Both the position numbers and the translations under genes were made by a program. Under the pieces are notes generated by a model that was given only the letters and a program-made list of their open reading frames with translations, was not told the DNA's origin and searched no databases. Below are positions 16,828-25,910 of a DNA stretch of 64,000 nucleotides, piece by piece. Within the stretch, counting starts at the first letter, position 1; every line of letters begins with the position of its first letter. Source of the stretch: Maricaulis parjimensis (GTDB taxonomy: Bacteria; Pseudomonadota; Alphaproteobacteria; Caulobacterales; Maricaulaceae); NCBI RefSeq assembly GCF_016817355.1, contig NZ_JADOTT010000004.1, positions 186,001-250,000 of the forward strand, in the 5' to 3' direction.

Positions 16828-18561
16828 ATGGCTCACACTTTCAAACTGGCTACGGCCATGACGCGGACCGCCCTGATGATCGGCCTGGGCCTGGCTGGCC
16901 CGGCGCTCGCCCAGGATGACCGTTCGGGCGATTGGCTGGGCACGCTGACCACGCCGAATGGCGCGCTGCGCCTCATGGTGCATGCCCGCGAAACCGATGA
17001 TGGCGCCATGACCGCAACACTGGAAAGCCTCGACCAGGCGCCCGGACAACGCATCCCCATGTCCGCCTTCCATATCGATGACACAGAAATGCGGTTCGAG
17101 ATCAGCGCGCTCGGCGCCAGCTATCAGGGCGAATGGGATGCCCAGGCCGGGCATTATGATGGCGAATTCACCCAGGGCGCGACGCTGGAGCTGGACTTCG
17201 CCCGCCCCGAAACCGTTCCTGTCGTCGTGATCGACGGCCTGGACGGCAGCTGGACCGGCCAGCTCGACCGCGAAGCCATCCAGCTGGAATTCACCCTCAA
17301 TATCGAAACCGGCGAAGATGGCACGATTGCCAGTCTGGATTCGGTCACCCAGGGCGCCTATGGCATTCCGGTCGCCGGCCTGGAACGCGAGGGCGACACG
17401 GTCCGTTTCCGCATTCCGGCCGCCAATGTGACCTATGAGGGTCAGCTGGACGCGGATGGCCGCGCCCTGACGGGCAGCTGGCAACGCCCGGGCTTTGACG
17501 ATGCCGTCGTGCGCTTTGAGCGCCAGTCGATGGAAGTGGAACAGCCCAACCGCCCGCAAACGCCCGTCGCCCCCTTCCCCTATCGCGCGTTCGACGTGCG
17601 CATCGACAATCCGGCGGCCGAGGGTGTCACCCTGGCCGGCACGCTGACCCTGCCCCAGGGCGAAGGCCCCTTCCCGGCAGCCGTCCTGATCTCAGGCTCG
17701 GGCCCGCAGGACCGCAATGAAACCGTCTGGACGCACCAGCCCTTTGCCGTTCTGGCCGACCATCTCACCCGCAATGGCATTGCCGTGCTGCGCTATGATG
17801 ATCGTGGCTATGCCGAATCCACCGGCGATTTCGCCGCCTCGACCTCCATGGATTTCGCCAGCGACGCACAGGCCGTCACGGACTGGCTGCGCACCCAGCC
17901 CGTCATCAATGCGAACGCAATCGGCCTGATCGGCCATTCCGAGGGCGGGCTGATCGCCCCGGTTGTTGCCGCAGACAATCCGGACATCGCCTATATCGTC
18001 CTGCTCGCCGGGCCGGGTACGGACGGGCAAGAGATCGTGTTGGACCAGTCCATCGCCGCAGCCCGCGCCTCGGGCCGCAGCGAGGCGGATCTGGAACGTT
18101 TGCACGGCATTGTCCTGCAGATCACCGACGCCGCCCGCACAGCCCCGGATGAAGCCGCCGCCCGCGCCGCGCTGGACGAGATCCTGACGCCCGACGTGCT
18201 GACCTTCCTGGGGGCCACGCCGGACCAGAAATCCCTTTTCATCAGCCAGAATGTGCGGGCCTGGCAGCGCGCCTTCCTGAACCATGACCCGGCGGATTAT
18301 CTGGGTGATGTGGACCAGCCGGTCCTGGCCCTCAATGGTTCCCTGGACCTGCAAGTCGTGCCAGGCCCCAACCTGGCCGGCATCGAAGCGGGCCTTGCCC
18401 ATAATGGCGATGTCACGCTGATGGAATTGCCCGGCCTCAATCACATGTTCCAGACCGCCCAAACCGGCACGATCCCGGAATACGCCCGGATCGAGGAGAC
18501 CTTCAATCCGCAGGCCCTCGCCCTGATCGAAGACTGGATCAATGCGCGTTTCGGACGGTAG
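16828..18561 (+). CDS. secreted alpha/beta hydrolase with duplicated N-terminal module
   Basis: A 577-residue exported hydrolase. A signal peptide ends near LAGPALA-QDD. Two related beta-rich modules follow: about residues 33-128 (GDWLGTLTTPNG ... ALGASYQGEWDAQAG) and 133-232 (GSWTGQLDREAI ... PAANVTYEGQLDADG). The alpha/beta hydrolase domain occupies the rest. The nucleophile elbow is GHSEGG, an earlier oxyanion-type segment is LISGSGPQDRNE, and a late histidine is in GLNHMFQ. The layout matches secreted esterase/peptidase-like hydrolases of the S9 relatives. Substrate unknown. Confidence 0.85.
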   Translation: MAHTFKLATAMTRTALMIGLGLAGPALAQDDRSGDWLGTLTTPNGALRLMVHARETDDGAMTATLESLDQAPGQRIPMSAFHIDDTEMRFEISALGASYQGEWDAQAGHYDGEFTQGATLELDFARPETVPVVVIDGLDGSWTGQLDREAIQLEFTLNIETGEDGTIASLDSVTQGAYGIPVAGLEREGDTVRFRIPAANVTYEGQLDADGRALTGSWQRPGFDDAVVRFERQSMEVEQPNRPQTPVAPFPYRAFDVRIDNPAAEGVTLAGTLTLPQGEGPFPAAVLISGSGPQDRNETVWTHQPFAVLADHLTRNGIAVLRYDDRGYAESTGDFAASTSMDFASDAQAVTDWLRTQPVINANAIGLIGHSEGGLIAPVVAADNPDIAYIVLLAGPGTDGQEIVLDQSIAAARASGRSEADLERLHGIVLQITDAARTAPDEAAARAALDEILTPDVLTFLGATPDQKSLFISQNVRAWQRAFLNHDPADYLGDVDQPVLALNGSLDLQVVPGPNLAGIEAGLAHNGDVTLMELPGLNHMFQTAQTGTIPEYARIEETFNPQALALIEDWINARFGR

Positions 18562-18584
18562 CCGGACCGTCGAACCCGCACATG

Positions 18585-18616
18585 AAAGGGCCGGCTCATC
18601 GAGCCGCCCTTTTTTT
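18585..18616. terminator. bidirectional terminator between convergent genes
   Basis: A stem pairs AAAGGG-CGGCTC at 18585-18597 with GAGCCGCCCTTT at 18601-18612, with one bulged base and loop ATC, and is followed by T residues. It serves the plus-strand hydrolase and sits five bases outside the convergent nitroreductase stop. Confidence 0.8.
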
Positions 18617-18620
18617 GGTG

Positions 18621-19295
18621 TCAGAGCCAGGACGTGATGTCGCTCAGTGATTTCTTGATCAGCGCATGTTCCGGCACGGTCGCATGCTTGGCCGGATAGC
18701 CGCCGACGATCAGCATATAGGGCTTCTCATCAACCGGACGTTCGCAGACCTGATTGAGGAAACGCATCGGATTGGGCGTGTGGGTCAGGGTCACCAGTCC
18801 GGCCTCGTGCAGGGCCGCCAGCAGGAAGCCACAAGCAATGCCAACGCTTTCATTGATGTAGTAATTCTTCTTGGACTGGCCGGCCTTCTCGCCGCCGCGC
18901 TTCTGGGCGAAAACGGCAATCAGGACAGGCGCATGCTCCAGGAAGGGCTTGTTGGCATCCGTGCCCAGCGGGGCCAGGGCTTCCAGCCATTCATCCGACG
19001 CCTTGCCGGCATAGAAGGCCCGTTCTTCCGCTTCGGCGGCTTCGCGCAGGGCGTGGCGCTTGGCAGGGTCCTGGATGACGGCGAAATGCCAGGGCTGGTG
19101 ATTGGCACCCGACGGGGCCGAACCGGCCGCCAGGATGGCCTGTTCGATGATGGACTTGTCCACCGGCCGATCATCGAAATCACGCACGGTGCGGCGGCGG
19201 CGCAGATTCTCGGAGAATTCCGTCACCCGCGCGGACATTTCTGCTTCGGGATATTCGATGAACCCTTCCAGAGGGACGCGTTTTTCAGCGGACAT
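18621..19295 (-). CDS. nitroreductase family protein
   Basis: An FMN-dependent oxidoreductase of 224 residues. The FMN-binding N-terminal segment reads RRRRTVRDFDDRPVD, followed by SAPSGANHQPWHF. A later stretch is ESVGIACGFLLAALHEAGL, and the C-terminal segment is LIVGGYPAK. I set the start at ATG 19295, two bases after the tdh stop; a TTG at 19301 would overlap tdh. The substrate is unknown. It is probably co-transcribed with tdh. Confidence 0.88.
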   Translation of the reverse strand: MSAEKRVPLEGFIEYPEAEMSARVTEFSENLRRRRTVRDFDDRPVDKSIIEQAILAAGSAPSGANHQPWHFAVIQDPAKRHALREAAEAEERAFYAGKASDEWLEALAPLGTDANKPFLEHAPVLIAVFAQKRGGEKAGQSKKNYYINESVGIACGFLLAALHEAGLVTLTHTPNPMRFLNQVCERPVDEKPYMLIVGGYPAKHATVPEHALIKKSLSDITSWL

Positions 19296-19297
19296 GA

Positions 19298-20326
19298 TCA
19301 ACCCCAGTCCAGCACGACCTTGCCGGATTTACCCGAGCGCATGGCCTCGAAACCCTTGGCGAATTCATCGGCCTTGTAGTGGTGGGTGATAATGCGGGAG
19401 ACATCCAGACCGCTCTCCAGCATGGCGATCATCTTGTACCAGGTCTCGAACATTTCCCGGCCATAGACGCCTTTCAGCGTGATCGCCTTGAGGACAAGCT
19501 GGCCGAAATCGACCTCGATCGGCTTGGCGGGCAGGCCCAGCATCGCGATCTTTCCGCCCATCACCATATTGTCGAGCATGGAGCCGAAGGCCTTCGGCGC
19601 GCCGGACATTTCCAGCCCGACATCAAAGCCTTCCGTCATTTTCAGCTCGGCCCGGACATCATTCAGGTCTTCCTTGGAGACATCCACGGTGCGGATGTTC
19701 GGGGCGACCTGGCTGGCCAGGTGGAGACGGTGGGTATTGATATCGGTCAGCACGACATGACGGGCACCGACATGGCGGGCAATCGCGGCGGCCATGATGC
19801 CGATCGGACCGGCACCGGTGATCAACACATCCTCGCCGATCAGGTCGAACTGGAGCGCCGTATGCACGGCATTGCCGAGCGGATCGAGGATCGCCCCCAT
19901 TTCATCCGATACATCAGAAGGCAGGGGTACAACATTGAAAGCCGGGAGTTTCATGTATTCGGCGAAAGCGCCGGGGATGTTCACACCCACGCCCATCGTG
20001 TCGGGATCCAGGTGGAAGCGTCCCGCCCGGGCGGCGCGGCTGGACGCGCCCACGACATGGCCTTCACCAGAGACGCGCTGGCCGACTTTGACGCGGGTGA
20101 CATTGCCGCCCACCTCGACGATCTCGCCGGAATATTCATGGCCGACCACCATGGGTGTCGGCACGTTTTTCGCGGCCCAGTCATCCCAATTATAGATATG
20201 GATATCGGTGCCGCAGATGGCGGTCTTGCGGATGCGGATAAGCACGTCGTCCGGACCGATCTTCGGTGCGTCGACATCTTCCATCCAGATGCCTTCTTCC
20301 GGTTTGGCTTTGACCAGCGCTTTCAT
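19298..20326 (-). CDS. tdh: L-threonine 3-dehydrogenase
   Basis: Tdh oxidises threonine to 2-amino-3-ketobutyrate using NAD, the first step of the Tdh-Kbl route to glycine and acetyl-CoA. The 342-residue protein aligns along its length with the E. coli type: catalytic zinc cysteine and neighbours in [13 protein letters not shown] and [17 protein letters not shown] loop [22 protein letters not shown], and [11 protein letters not shown]. The lobe that holds the structural zinc in E. coli lacks all four cysteines here ([17 protein letters not shown]). kbl is not adjacent but lies 5.6 kb upstream on the same strand. Confidence 0.93.
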   Translation of the reverse strand: MKALVKAKPEEGIWMEDVDAPKIGPDDVLIRIRKTAICGTDIHIYNWDDWAAKNVPTPMVVGHEYSGEIVEVGGNVTRVKVGQRVSGEGHVVGASSRAARAGRFHLDPDTMGVGVNIPGAFAEYMKLPAFNVVPLPSDVSDEMGAILDPLGNAVHTALQFDLIGEDVLITGAGPIGIMAAAIARHVGARHVVLTDINTHRLHLASQVAPNIRTVDVSKEDLNDVRAELKMTEGFDVGLEMSGAPKAFGSMLDNMVMGGKIAMLGLPAKPIEVDFGQLVLKAITLKGVYGREMFETWYKMIAMLESGLDVSRIITHHYKADEFAKGFEAMRSGKSGKVVLDWG

Positions 20327-20358
20327 GGACTTCCTCGGGATTGGGGTTGCGGCCGCGT

Positions 20359-21189
20359 CTATCGGCGGCGCTTTTTATGACCCAGAACATACATCACCGC
20401 AGCGACGGGAAAAGTGAGCATGAAGGGGATCAGCACAAGCGACATCAGTTCCGCCGCTATCCCCGCGCCTGTCCCCGTCATGACCGCCACCCAGCAGGCG
20501 CCCAGCGACAGGGCTGCGAGGGTTGGCGGGATGGCCAGAATGGGCCGTTTGGCCAGGAAAAACAGGATGGCGAGCCAGCCGGCATAGGCGGCGATCAGCC
20601 CCCATTTGATCCAGGTGTCTATGCGCAGCATTTCCACCCGCAGGGGCAGAAAACTATCCAGAGCAAAACTCGCAATATCCAGCGCCGGCGAGGCCTCGGC
20701 CAGCGCGTCTTCGCCCAGACAATCGCGCAGGACATAATCCCCGGCCCGCTCCGGCGGGATGGTCGCCTCATTGCAGACGGGGTTCTCGATCTCGTCGAGA
20801 ATGGCATTCATCGTGGCGTTCTCCTGCCAGTCGGCGGGAATCGTCGCCAGCGCCAGACCTACCCCGATCAGGGCCAGGAAATTGCCGCGCAGGGCCAGTG
20901 CCATGAAGAAGCTGGCGGCCATGCCGGCATAGGCGACGGGGAAGAACCAGTCGAGAAACTGGACATGGCGCAAATAGGTCCGCATCTCCGCGCCGGCTTC
21001 GCCCTGCAGGAAGGCGAGATGCTCCACCCGTGTGGCGAATTCAAAGGCGAGGATGGGTGTCTTGAACCCGTCCTGCAGCGGTGCGGCGGGTTCCGGCGGC
21101 GAACCGAACAGGGCCAGCGGAAAGGCCAGTGTCAGAACGGCCAGTAGAAGCGTGAGCCCGAAAACCCACAGGCTTGCCTTGATACGCAT
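20359..21189 (-). CDS. multi-pass membrane protein, unknown function
   Basis: A protein of about 276 residues with around six predicted membrane segments: one at the N-terminus, two in the middle ([34 protein letters not shown]) and three near the C-terminus. A soluble loop between segments has cysteines ([21 protein letters not shown]). I do not recognise the family. The frame opens at 21219, but the ATG at 21189 is preceded by a G-rich stretch and leads straight into the first helix. Confidence 0.65.
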   Translation of the reverse strand: MRIKASLWVFGLTLLLAVLTLAFPLALFGSPPEPAAPLQDGFKTPILAFEFATRVEHLAFLQGEAGAEMRTYLRHVQFLDWFFPVAYAGMAASFFMALALRGNFLALIGVGLALATIPADWQENATMNAILDEIENPVCNEATIPPERAGDYVLRDCLGEDALAEASPALDIASFALDSFLPLRVEMLRIDTWIKWGLIAAYAGWLAILFFLAKRPILAIPPTLAALSLGACWVAVMTGTGAGIAAELMSLVLIPFMLTFPVAAVMYVLGHKKRRR

Positions 21190-21260
21190 GCGGCCCCATC
21201 CCCCAATGAAGAGTTGCACGGGGAATGAGGCCGCAAGCCAGAGTTCAGGTCAAGCAATGC

Positions 21261-22439
21261 CTAGCCGACAGCGCCATTGGCCGGCGGGAAAATGCGGGCC
21301 AGCGGGCCCTCGCTCGGCAGCGGCGTCAGCAGGATCTTGCGGACCGGGTTCCAGGCCGCGCCCAGCAGGACAACAATCCCGCCCAGGACCAGCATGGTCA
21401 CCGCGACGACGGCACCGACACCCAGACCGGACGAACCGACCAGGACACTGATGGCGACACCGGCAGTCAACAGGCCGGACACGATCAGGGCGCGGCGATT
21501 GATCAGCAGGGAGATCACGGCGAAGACGCCAATCACCGCCAGGGCAATCGCGGCCAGACCGGTCGCTTCAGCCCCGTCATTGGCCATGGCAGCCAGCAGG
21601 GAGAAGGCTTCCGGGTTCTCGAAATCGGCTTCCGAGAAGCTCCAGCCCAGCTGGGCGACATTCAGCACGGCCGTCAGCAGGATCGGGGCGGCAAAGAAGT
21701 GCAGCCAGAAGGCCGTGCCCGAAATGCGCGTATTGCGGTCCGGGTCGCGGCTGTCGAACATGATGCCCGCCAGCAGCAGGGCGGCACCGGCGGCGACATT
21801 GACGGCCGGCATCCAGATGATCGTGGTGTAGGGATCGATCGTGAAAACCGTGGCCACGGCCAGACCGACCAGGCCGACGCCCGTCAGGCCACCCGCGAAG
21901 GGCAGGCGGAAATTCAGATAATAGGCGATCATCGGCGCCAGGGCTGCCAAGGCGGCGACAATCGGCAGGATGCGGACCCAGACCGGCAGGGCATTGGCGA
22001 CAGCCAGTACGGCTTCCCGGCCGAACTCCATGTCCTCGACAGGCGCCACGGCGGCTTCCAGCGAGGCTTCGCTGATGCCGACACCGTGGATCAGGAACTG
22101 CACATAGGCCCAGACCAGGACGATCATCGAGGCGACGGCGAAAGCGCCGCTCAGCACGATCCCGGGCAGGATGCGGCGTTGCTTGCCGACCAGCAGGGCG
22201 GACAGCGCCCAGACGATAACCGCGATACCGCCGATCAGGCCCATCAGCACGGCCTGCCAGCCCTGCTCGCCTTCCGGCAGATCCAGCGAATTGAGCACCT
22301 GGACTGCGCCGGCACCCAGCCCGCCCAGCAGGATCAGCACGCCGATCGTGGTGAAGATGTCGTGGAAATTATTCAAGAAGGGCAGCATTTCGTCCTGGGG
22401 ACGTGCTGCCAGGTTTTCCGTCGTGTTCGAGTCCGTCAT
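21261..22439 (-). CDS. multi-pass membrane protein, unknown function
   Basis: A 392-residue, strongly hydrophobic protein with around ten to eleven membrane segments and an N-terminal cytoplasmic tail ending LPFLNNFHDIFTT. The segments are alanine-, valine- and glycine-rich. I see no transporter signature or catalytic motif and cannot name a family. It lies 71 bases upstream of the other membrane protein at 20359, on the same strand, so the two may be linked. Confidence 0.65.
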   Translation of the reverse strand: MTDSNTTENLAARPQDEMLPFLNNFHDIFTTIGVLILLGGLGAGAVQVLNSLDLPEGEQGWQAVLMGLIGGIAVIVWALSALLVGKQRRILPGIVLSGAFAVASMIVLVWAYVQFLIHGVGISEASLEAAVAPVEDMEFGREAVLAVANALPVWVRILPIVAALAALAPMIAYYLNFRLPFAGGLTGVGLVGLAVATVFTIDPYTTIIWMPAVNVAAGAALLLAGIMFDSRDPDRNTRISGTAFWLHFFAAPILLTAVLNVAQLGWSFSEADFENPEAFSLLAAMANDGAEATGLAAIALAVIGVFAVISLLINRRALIVSGLLTAGVAISVLVGSSGLGVGAVVAVTMLVLGGIVVLLGAAWNPVRKILLTPLPSEGPLARIFPPANGAVG

Positions 22440-22593
22440 GGCTCCCCTCCAAACAGGTTACCGTTGTGATGCCCCCAAGCGATCAAACGGATGCAAATTC
22501 GCCTGATTGGCGAACCACACACCCTCACTGTCTACGCCGCTTTGTAGCAAGGGTCACCGGGAATGAAGCCAGGCCTGTCCCCTCAAACGGAAA

Positions 22594-22618
22594 CGGCCGG
22601 CCCGTGAAGGACCGGCCG
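22594..22618 (-). terminator. possible terminator after the SPFH-tail protein
   Basis: On the minus strand a stem GGCCGGTCC pairs with GGGCCGGCC (one wobble pair) around a short loop and is followed by GTTTCCGTTTG. It lies about 20 bases past the stop at 22637. The T run is interrupted, so this is moderate evidence. Confidence 0.5.
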
Positions 22619-22636
22619 CACCGCTGTGTGTTTCGC

Positions 22637-23023
22637 CTATTGGGCGATGTGGCGGCTGGCTTCCAGAATGGGAAGTCCGGCCTCGGTCGGGATGTAGATC
22701 ACATCCTGCGCGTTCTCGCCGAGCGACTGGATCCACAGATAGCGCAGATAGCCATCCGGCCCGCCCAGCCCTTCCGCCACAATGGCATTGGCTTCCGCCA
22801 CACCATGAGCGCGGGCAATCTCGGCCTGGGCATTGAGCTCTTCAGCTTCCAGGCGCGCCTGGGCTTCCAGAACGGCAATGCGGCGGTTCTGCTCCGCCCG
22901 CACCAGTTCGGCGCGGCCTGCCAATTCCTGCTGCCAGACCCCGTATTGGGGCAGGCCCCACATCAGTCCGGCGATGAAGACGGCGGCAATCGCCGCACCC
23001 GTCACAAGAATACCAATTCTCAT
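22637..23023 (-). CDS. short membrane-anchored protein resembling the C-terminal tail of SPFH proteins
   Basis: A 128-residue protein: one N-terminal membrane helix (about residues 5-24), a charged coiled-coil (about 30-75: VRAEQNRRIAVLEAQARLEAEELNAQAEIARAHG broken by no proline), then a GVAEANAIVAEGLGG turn and a final YIPTEAGLPILEASR. The turn and end resemble the region after the SPFH domain in prohibitin, stomatin and HflK-type proteins, where it drives oligomerisation. The SPFH domain itself is absent. Function is unknown; a membrane scaffold or a partner of a full SPFH protein is possible. Confidence 0.65.
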   Translation of the reverse strand: MRIGILVTGAAIAAVFIAGLMWGLPQYGVWQQELAGRAELVRAEQNRRIAVLEAQARLEAEELNAQAEIARAHGVAEANAIVAEGLGGPDGYLRYLWIQSLGENAQDVIYIPTEAGLPILEASRHIAQ

Positions 23024-23080
23024 GGACGTCCCTCCTTTGAAATCTCATGAACACGGACAGATTAGCCTGTCATAGCAGGT

Positions 23081-23167
23081 CATTTCAGAGGGAATGGAAA
23101 CGTTTGAATCCGGGAGGGATTGGACAGTCTGCAATCCGGGAGGGAATGGAAGACCGGGAATCCGGGG
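23081..23167. repeat. decaying 26-bp tandem repeat
   Basis: Units begin at 23081, 23107, 23133 and 23159, each 26 bases apart. The two central units start AATCCGGGAGGGA and share TGGA; the first is diverged in its opening bases and the last is cut off after AATCCGGGG. The array lies between the FAD oxidoreductase stop (23168) and the start of the SPFH-tail gene (23023), both on the minus strand. It is therefore in the 5' region of the latter. Confidence 0.65.
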
Positions 23168-24292
23168 TCAGGCCCGGCCCGACACCTGGCAGAGCTCGCC
23201 GGCCACCGCTTCGCCGATCGCCAGCGATCCCGTCAGGCCCGGGCTTTCAATCCCGAACAGGGTGATCAGGCCCGGCAGTCCATGCACCGCCTGGGTGTCG
23301 ATCCGCCAGTCCGGCATGGCCTCACCGGGTCCGTGCAGCTTGGGGCGGATGCCCGCATAATCCGGCACCAGCGCCCCGTCCGGCAGGTCCGGCCAGAAAC
23401 GCCGGATCGTGTCGTAGAAAGCGTCCGCGCGCGCGGGATCGACGCTGTAATCTTCTGCCTCGACGAATTCCAGATCAGGCCCGAACCGCCCCTGCCCGCC
23501 CAGATCGCGCCGGTAATGCGTGCCCAGCGCGCCGGGGATCGGCAGCGGATAGACCAGATGCTCAAAGGGCGCCTTGCCGGTCAGGGCGAAATAAACGCCC
23601 TTGCCATAATGCAGTTCCGGGATCTGTGCGGCCGGATAATCCGTGATCATCGCTGCCGCCGCCTGCGCGCCCAGTCCGGCGGCAATGACCAGATAGCGGC
23701 AGACGACTTCGGTGGCCTGATCACCGCCCGTGCGCACCACGAACCCGCCTTCCGGACGCGCCTGCGCCCCGGCAAAAGGCGTGTTGAGCGCGATGGCACC
23801 GCCCCGGGCACTCAGCTCTCCGGCGAGCGCTTCCATATAGGCATGGCTGTCCATCACCCCGCTCTCCGGGGAGAGCAGCGCCGCCTCGGCGCGCAGGCTG
23901 GGTTCCAGCTCGCGGGCTTCATCACCGGAGATCAGCTTCATGCCCGGCACGCCATTGGCTTCGGCCTGCTGCAGGATGAGCTGCAGGCGGGGCACTTCGT
24001 CGGGCTCGGTGGCCACGACCAGCTTGCCGCATTTGGCGTGATTGACCCGGTGCAGATCGAGGAAGGAATACATCAATCCCCGCCCGATATTGCAGAAACG
24101 CGCCTTCAAAGAGCCGGTCGGATAGTAGAGCCCGCCATGGATGACCTCGGAATTGCGCGAGGACACGCCCTGGCCTATCCCCGCTTCGCGCTCGAGGACA
24201 ATCGTCTCATAACCCCGCGCCGCAAAGGCCCGCGCACAGGCCAGACCGACCGCTCCGGCCCCGACAATGATGGCATCCGTTTCAAACGCCAT
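23168..24292 (-). CDS. FAD-dependent oxidoreductase, L-2-hydroxyglutarate dehydrogenase-like
   Basis: A 374-residue DAO-family flavoprotein. The N-terminal dinucleotide loop is DAIIVGAGAVGLACARAFA, followed by SSRNSEVIHGGLYYPTGSLKA, the pattern of the LhgO/YgaF group that oxidises L-2-hydroxyglutarate to 2-oxoglutarate. Later segments YGKGVYFALTG, DYAGIRPKLHGPGE and FGIESPGLTGSLAIGE also fit. Histidine catabolism elsewhere in the window yields glutamate, but no direct link is visible. A related FAD-dependent 2-hydroxy acid or amino acid oxidase is the alternative. Confidence 0.82.
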   Translation of the reverse strand: MAFETDAIIVGAGAVGLACARAFAARGYETIVLEREAGIGQGVSSRNSEVIHGGLYYPTGSLKARFCNIGRGLMYSFLDLHRVNHAKCGKLVVATEPDEVPRLQLILQQAEANGVPGMKLISGDEARELEPSLRAEAALLSPESGVMDSHAYMEALAGELSARGGAIALNTPFAGAQARPEGGFVVRTGGDQATEVVCRYLVIAAGLGAQAAAAMITDYPAAQIPELHYGKGVYFALTGKAPFEHLVYPLPIPGALGTHYRRDLGGQGRFGPDLEFVEAEDYSVDPARADAFYDTIRRFWPDLPDGALVPDYAGIRPKLHGPGEAMPDWRIDTQAVHGLPGLITLFGIESPGLTGSLAIGEAVAGELCQVSGRA

Positions 24293-24376
24293 GACACCTC
24301 AATCCATGCGCAAACACCGCGCATTTTAATGTAATCGCGCCAACGGCCATGCGTCACCCCGCAGACGGGGTCCGGA

Positions 24377-25810
24377 TCAGTCCGCTGCGGCGCGGAAGCT
24401 GTCCCGCGCATGCGCTTCGCCGTGCAGGATCACCGTGTCGATCCGGTTCCAGGCCGTCACATCCTCCAACGGATTGGCCTCCAGAAGAAGCAGATTGGCG
24501 ATCTTGCCCGGCTCCAGCGTTCCATAATCCGCATCCAGTCCAAAACGGCGCGCATTATTGATCGTGCCGGCCTCGAAAATGGCCTGCGGCGACACACCGG
24601 CTTCCGCCATCAACAGGATTTCCCGATAGGTGCACAGGCCGGGCTGGTTGGCATGGTTCGGGCTGCCGGGGCAGTCGGAGGCCAGCAGCAGCGGATGACC
24701 GGCCTGGTGGAGATAGGCCGTGGCCTGCTGGTCCCGCCGGATCGCGAACCCCATGATGTCGGCCATCTCCTCGCGCGGCATGGCGGGCGGGAAGTCCGAC
24801 GCCAGTTCCTCGGTGAAGAAATCCGAACCACCAGCGCGGTAGAAATCCATCAGGGCGGACGGCACGACCGGAAGCAGATCCGGATCATCCAGCGAACCGG
24901 GGCGCAATTGCGCGGAAATCCCGCTCATCACCATCAGGGTCGGCATATAGCCGGTGCCGGATGCTGCCAGACGGTCCAGGGTTTCCACGACCGGCGGGTC
25001 GCCCTCCGGCCAGTTCCAGTTCCACAGACCATGGGCGAGAATGTCCAGCTCGGCGTCCAGGGCGATCTGGTACATGTCGATGGCATTGGCATGGGCCAGC
25101 ACGGGCAAGTCCCGGGCATGGGCGGCCTCGCGGATCTCGCCGAGGGTTTCGGCGTCAAAGACCGGCCAGTCACTCGCCGCACCGAACCCGTCCTCGATAT
25201 AGAGTTTCACGCAGATCGCGCCGTCTTCCACCATCCGGTCGACCAGCGGACCGGCGGCTCCGGCCTCATCCGGATCGAGTTCATAACTGTGCAGACCGGC
25301 CTCGGCGCCCTCGTCCTGCTGATTGCCGGGATAGCCGCCCGGCGTGGGGATTTCCCCGCAGCGGAACAGGTCCGGCCGCACGTCCGAGGCTTCAAAATCG
25401 CGCCAGGCATTGAGCGGCGAGGGATCGAGGATCTGGGTCACACCATGATAGAGCAGGCTGCGCGGCTGCTGGTCCATGTAGAGCGCGACGAGATCGGGAT
25501 TGTCCGCCGCGACCGTGATCCCGGCCGGACCCATGCCGGGAACCAGCGAGACATGATGGTGCGCATCCATCAGGCCGGGCACGAGATAGCGCCCCGCCCC
25601 GTCGACAATCTCCACCCCGGTCGGCAAATCGGCATCGGCCGTCAGGATCGCCTCGATCCGTCCGTCCCGGATCCAGACAGACTGGCCGGCCAAAGGCGCC
25701 TCGCGTTCCGGCGAGATGAGAACAACATCGCGCAACACCCATCCATTATCGGCCTGGGCGCTGCAGGCAGCGAGGCAGGCGGGGACCAGGGCGGCCAGAA
25801 TACGTGTCAT
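24377..25810 (-). CDS. amidohydrolase lipoprotein
   Basis: A protein of 477 residues from ATG 25810, exported as a lipoprotein: the N-terminus MTRILAALVPACLAACSAQ has a lipobox ending LAAC. The amidohydrolase barrel keeps the metal-site pattern: DAHHHVS (HxH), a lysine in CVKLYIEDG that could be carbamylated, histidines in VLAHANAID and ILAHGLWNW, and an aspartate in LLASDCPGS. The C-terminal segment GLDADYGTLEPGKIANLLLLEANPLED is typical of imidazolonepropionase or prolidase-like members. Substrate unknown. The open frame adds two methionines upstream. Confidence 0.85.
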   Translation of the reverse strand: MTRILAALVPACLAACSAQADNGWVLRDVVLISPEREAPLAGQSVWIRDGRIEAILTADADLPTGVEIVDGAGRYLVPGLMDAHHHVSLVPGMGPAGITVAADNPDLVALYMDQQPRSLLYHGVTQILDPSPLNAWRDFEASDVRPDLFRCGEIPTPGGYPGNQQDEGAEAGLHSYELDPDEAGAAGPLVDRMVEDGAICVKLYIEDGFGAASDWPVFDAETLGEIREAAHARDLPVLAHANAIDMYQIALDAELDILAHGLWNWNWPEGDPPVVETLDRLAASGTGYMPTLMVMSGISAQLRPGSLDDPDLLPVVPSALMDFYRAGGSDFFTEELASDFPPAMPREEMADIMGFAIRRDQQATAYLHQAGHPLLLASDCPGSPNHANQPGLCTYREILLMAEAGVSPQAIFEAGTINNARRFGLDADYGTLEPGKIANLLLLEANPLEDVTAWNRIDTVILHGEAHARDSFRAAAD

Positions 25811-25892
25811 CATCATCTCCCATGCGTTCGGACCGCAGGGGATCGGTGATCAAGCCCCGCAACTCAACACAAATAGTTGTAATATTTCAGAT

Positions 25893-25910
25893 ATCTGACC
25901 GGGGTCAGAT
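25893..25910 (-). terminator. possible terminator overlapping the kbl stop
   Basis: ATCTGAC at 25893-25899 pairs with GTCAGAT at 25904-25910 around a four-base loop. On the minus strand it is followed by an AT-rich stretch with only short T runs. It includes the kbl stop codon. Confidence 0.35.

Noticed and set aside
19379-20380. A 333-residue plus-strand open frame over tdh
   Set aside because: It is an antisense shadow with no recognisable domain and lies entirely over tdh.
23081-23167. Possible CRISPR array
   Set aside because: The repeats are contiguous at 26-base period with no unique spacers and no cas genes nearby, so it is a plain tandem repeat.
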